A stretch of DNA of 64,000 nucleotides from Methylophaga sp. Its GTDB lineage: Bacteria > Pseudomonadota > Gammaproteobacteria > Nitrosococcales > Methylophagaceae. Below, piece by piece: positions 61,362 through 64,000 of the stretch (within the stretch, counting starts at the first letter, position 1; each line of letters opens with the position of its first letter). A program made the translations under genes and the position numbers. The DNA is taken from assembly GCA_002733715.2 (NCBI GenBank), contig NVWQ02000016.1:1-64000 (forward strand). The letters are read 5' to 3'. The notes below the pieces were generated by a model. That model searched no databases, was not told the DNA's origin, and worked only from the letters and a program-made list of their open reading frames with translations.

Positions 61362-62207
61362 TTACTTTGTGCCCGTATCAACTAATGCAATATGTGTTTT
61401 TTCGATCACAATTAACCGTTTTTTATAGAGCTTCCCTAACGCCTTCTTATAACTCGATTTACTCACACCAAATTGTTTAGCAATAACATCTGGCGGACTT
61501 TTCTCTGTCAAACTTGATTGTCCGCCCTCTTTCTCTATAAAAGCTAAAATCTGTTCCGATAATGCATCCAAAGCTTGTCGCGTCACTAACTGCAAACATA
61601 AGTCGAGTTTTTTATCTTCTCTAATATGTTTGATATAACCTTTCACCTTTTGACCCATCGTTATTGGTGTTAGCACATCACTTTTAAAGAGTAATCCAAT
61701 GGTGCCGCCATCAACTACCGCGCGATAACCTAAGTCAGTGCGACCACAAATCAATAAATCAACTTGTTGTTGTACCTTATAATAAGGTGAGGTGTCAGCT
61801 AAAAACTTATCTAATTTGGTGCTAGCAGCAATACGTTCAGATGCCTGATCAACATAAAGATAAACAACGTACGATTGCCCGACTTGCATTGGCTTTTGTT
61901 GTTCACCAAATGGCACCAATAAGTCTTTCGGCAAGCCCCAATCTAAAAAAGCACCAATACGATTAACCTCAATGACATTAAGATAGGCGCATTCCCCTAC
62001 TTCTGCCTTGGGTGTTTCAGTAGTGGCAATCAGCAAATCTTCAGAATCTAAATAAATAAAAACCTCAAGCTCATCGCCCACCGAACAACCTTCTGGCACA
62101 TAACGCCGCGGCAACAAAATTTCTTCACCATCTCCGCCATCAAGGTAGATGCCAAAATCCAGTCTTTTTAATACCGTTAATGTGTTTAGCTTTCCTAATT
62201 CAACCAT
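61362..62207 (-). CDS. CvfB-like S1-domain RNA-binding protein
   Basis: The 281-residue protein has tandem S1-like OB folds: LDFGIYLDGGDGEEILLPRRYVPEG, VNRIGAFLDWGLPKDLLVPFGEQ, then a third near VDGGTIGLLFKSDVL. A winged-helix end follows (PPDVIAKQFGVSKSSYKKALGKLYKKRLI). The layout matches CvfB/YitL. It probably binds RNA or ribosomes. Upstream partner of the YlqF-type GTPase in a two-gene operon. Confidence 0.88.
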   Translation of the reverse strand: MVELGKLNTLTVLKRLDFGIYLDGGDGEEILLPRRYVPEGCSVGDELEVFIYLDSEDLLIATTETPKAEVGECAYLNVIEVNRIGAFLDWGLPKDLLVPFGEQQKPMQVGQSYVVYLYVDQASERIAASTKLDKFLADTSPYYKVQQQVDLLICGRTDLGYRAVVDGGTIGLLFKSDVLTPITMGQKVKGYIKHIREDKKLDLCLQLVTRQALDALSEQILAFIEKEGGQSSLTEKSPPDVIAKQFGVSKSSYKKALGKLYKKRLIVIEKTHIALVDTGTK

Positions 62208-62339
62208 TTCTTTCTCAATTATATTTTCTTATCACACATTTTAACCCAATCAGTCATGTCACGATAGAAATCAAATATTTAGACAAACAATAATCCTTAA
62301 ACGTGTATAAAATACAAGTCAGATAACTAAGGACAGAAC

Positions 62340-64000
62340 ATGCCTCTTTTTCACCCAAAGATACTTGCTAAAGAACTCACTATTCAGCCTGTACCTGTCA
62401 ACATATTACCCATTATTACTGACTGGGCTGATAGCATATCTAGCAAAGCCATTTACAGCCAAAAAGAAACCGCACTCAGTGGACAGTTTGTACAAAAGAT
62501 CTTGGTTGAAGTTTTAGGTTACAGCGGATTTTCTAATAATCATCAACAATGGAATTTCACCCGAGAAGAACCACTTGGAAAAGGGAGTGTTGATGTAGCA
62601 TTAGGTCAATTTACAACCGACAGCAGCAAAGTCATCGTGCCCTTTGAGCTCAAAGGCGCTAAAACTAAAGATCTTGATGCCATTATGTCAGGTCGTCATA
62701 AAAGCCCCGTGCAACAAGCGTGGGAATATGCAATGGATGCCCCCGGTGCGCAATGGGTGATGATCAGCAACTATGTTGAGATTCGGCTTTATGCCGTTGG
62801 TTACGGCAGGCAAAATTATGAGGTTTGGCAATTAGAACAGTTAACTGATCCTACTGAATATGCACGTTTTATAGCACTACTTCATGCTGATAATTTATTA
62901 GGCACACAAACAAAAACATTATTAGAAGCGAGTGAAAAAGCTGAAAAAGACATTACCGATTGCCTTTATGCCGATTATAAGCATCTTCGCCTCAACTTAA
63001 TTAACACCTTAGAAAAAGAGAACCCAACGCTTGTCGCTGAACATGTGGTTAATCTGGCTCAAACATTGCTTGATCGCATTTTATTTATCGCCTTTGCCGA
63101 AGATCGTAATTTACTACCCGATCATACCTTAGAAAAAGTCTATGATCATAATGATCCCTATAATCCTCGTCCCGTATGGGAAAACTTCAAAGGTTTATTT
63201 AACGCTATTGATAAGGGCAATGCACAACTGAATATTCCCGCCTACAATGGTGGTTTATTTGCAACTAATACTGCACTTGATGACTTAATTGTTTCTGATG
63301 AACTCTGCGCTAGTTTCAAAGAGCTAGGTGATTATGATTTTGAATCAGAAGTGAGTGTTAATGTGCTCGGTCATATTTTTGAACAATCCATCAGTGATCT
63401 TGAAGCCATTCATGAAGCATTAGAAAGCGGTCAAACCTTATTACAATCCACCAGCAAACAAACCGCCACCAAAGGCAAACGTAAACAAGATGGCGTGGTT
63501 TACACCCCCAATGATATTACCCGTTTTATTGTTGAACATACCCTAGGTAGCTATATCAACCAAGCCTTTAACGCCTTATTACTGAACTATATAAAAACCA
63601 AAAAGCTAGCCGATGGTGACCAAGATATTAACTGGAAAAACCAAAAGTCAGAACAACAATTTTGGAGCCACTGGCGCGAACAACTGATGCAAATTAAAAT
63701 TGTTGATCCCGCCTGTGGATCAGGCGCATTTTTAGTGGCTGCTTTTGATTATTTACATGATGAATATAGCCGCATTAATGAAAAACTCATTGAACTCACT
63801 GGCACCATCGATCTATTTGATCTCGATAAAGAAATTCTCACTAACAATCTTTATGGTATCGATATTAATGCCGAATCTATCGAAATCAGCAAACTGTCTT
63901 TATGGCTAAAAACAGCCAAGCGCGGCAAAGCACTCACCAGTTTAGATAATAATCTGCGTCATGGTAATAGCCTTGTGTTTACCGAGTGTGAAACAGACAC
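62340..64000 (+). CDS. Fused nuclease-adenine methyltransferase, type IIG-like (partial)
   Basis: Absent from the ORF track because it runs off the window; I read 553 codons in frame from ATG 62340. The N-terminal part has a PD-(D/E)xK-like site (GSVDVALG...VIVPFELKGAKT). A helical region follows, then VVYTPNDITRFIVEHTLG. The methyltransferase core has motif I DPACGSGAFLVAAF and NNLYGIDINAESIEISKLSLWL. The catalytic NPPY-type motif is beyond the edge. The layout fits Eco57I-like type IIG restriction-modification enzymes. Confidence 0.85.
   Translation, partial: MPLFHPKILAKELTIQPVPVNILPIITDWADSISSKAIYSQKETALSGQFVQKILVEVLGYSGFSNNHQQWNFTREEPLGKGSVDVALGQFTTDSSKVIVPFELKGAKTKDLDAIMSGRHKSPVQQAWEYAMDAPGAQWVMISNYVEIRLYAVGYGRQNYEVWQLEQLTDPTEYARFIALLHADNLLGTQTKTLLEASEKAEKDITDCLYADYKHLRLNLINTLEKENPTLVAEHVVNLAQTLLDRILFIAFAEDRNLLPDHTLEKVYDHNDPYNPRPVWENFKGLFNAIDKGNAQLNIPAYNGGLFATNTALDDLIVSDELCASFKELGDYDFESEVSVNVLGHIFEQSISDLEAIHEALESGQTLLQSTSKQTATKGKRKQDGVVYTPNDITRFIVEHTLGSYINQAFNALLLNYIKTKKLADGDQDINWKNQKSEQQFWSHWREQLMQIKIVDPACGSGAFLVAAFDYLHDEYSRINEKLIELTGTIDLFDLDKEILTNNLYGIDINAESIEISKLSLWLKTAKRGKALTSLDNNLRHGNSLVFTECETD

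Noticed and set aside
49950-64000. Link between the type IIG-like enzyme and the missing GATC in the island
   Set aside because: Nothing in the sequence shows that this enzyme recognises GATC, and flanking host DNA is rich in GATC, so no connection can be claimed.

Overview
The window looks like chromosome of an AT-leaning, methylotrophic gammaproteobacterium, probably Methylophaga-like (inference from gene content; no search was run). Support comes from two PQQ methanol dehydrogenase genes of the lanthanide XoxF type, two pqqA precursor genes, a RuMP-type 6-phosphogluconate dehydrogenase, flagellar check genes of the sigma54/sigma28 hierarchy, and gammaproteobacterial gene orders such as yrbG-kdsD-kdsC-lptC-lptA-lptB.

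Region 1 (1-18,500) is a methanol-oxidation and sulfur block, almost all on the minus strand. In transcription order it holds a BepA-like protease, soxY, soxZ, histidine kinase 1, response regulator 1, pqqA copy 2, peroxiredoxin, glutathione reductase, pqqA copy 1, histidine kinase 2, response regulator 2, a Sel1-repeat protein, xoxF, an XoxJ-like protein fused to ankyrin repeats, a XoxG-like cytochrome c, a YVTN beta-propeller lipoprotein, an unrecognised secreted protein and the start of a second xoxF. The most informative signal is an AGGA/TCCT operator that recurs upstream of xoxF and both pqqA genes at exactly the same distance from the -10 box. It ties cofactor-precursor and enzyme genes into one regulon, plausibly run by the neighbouring NarL-type regulators. 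tusA and dsrE follow on the plus strand, then tRNA-Arg(CCT).

Region 2 (18,600-49,950) is mostly ordinary chromosome: a PEP-CTERM-like protein, an exported HDAC-fold protein, hemH, flgA-flgM-flgN, a GldG-type ABC exporter, tupA and moaC/D/E, a SulP transporter, ubiD, prlC, mlaA, the Kdo/LPS-transport operon (with an LptA-SH3 fusion), an M23 peptidase, xseA, guaB and guaA. ubiD and guaA each carry an apparent one-base deletion that splits the reading frame. Several small palindromic or MITE-like repeats lie between genes.

Region 3 (49,934-53,886) is a compact mobile island of about 3.9 kb at the 3' end of guaA, bounded by a 16-bp direct repeat. It encodes two tyrosine recombinases, a small HUH Rep-like protein, a small charged protein and a bacteriohemerythrin. 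I find no GATC site anywhere in it, although the flanks contain many.

Region 4 (53,878-64,000) resumes the chromosome: acylphosphatase, a small membrane protein, gnd, a predicted nucleotidyltransferase, a porin/FMN-binding/PepSY operon with a Fur-box-like promoter, a short gene with an almost identical promoter box, a YlqF-type GTPase, a CvfB-like protein, and the 5' part of a fused nuclease-methyltransferase (type IIG-like) running off the window.
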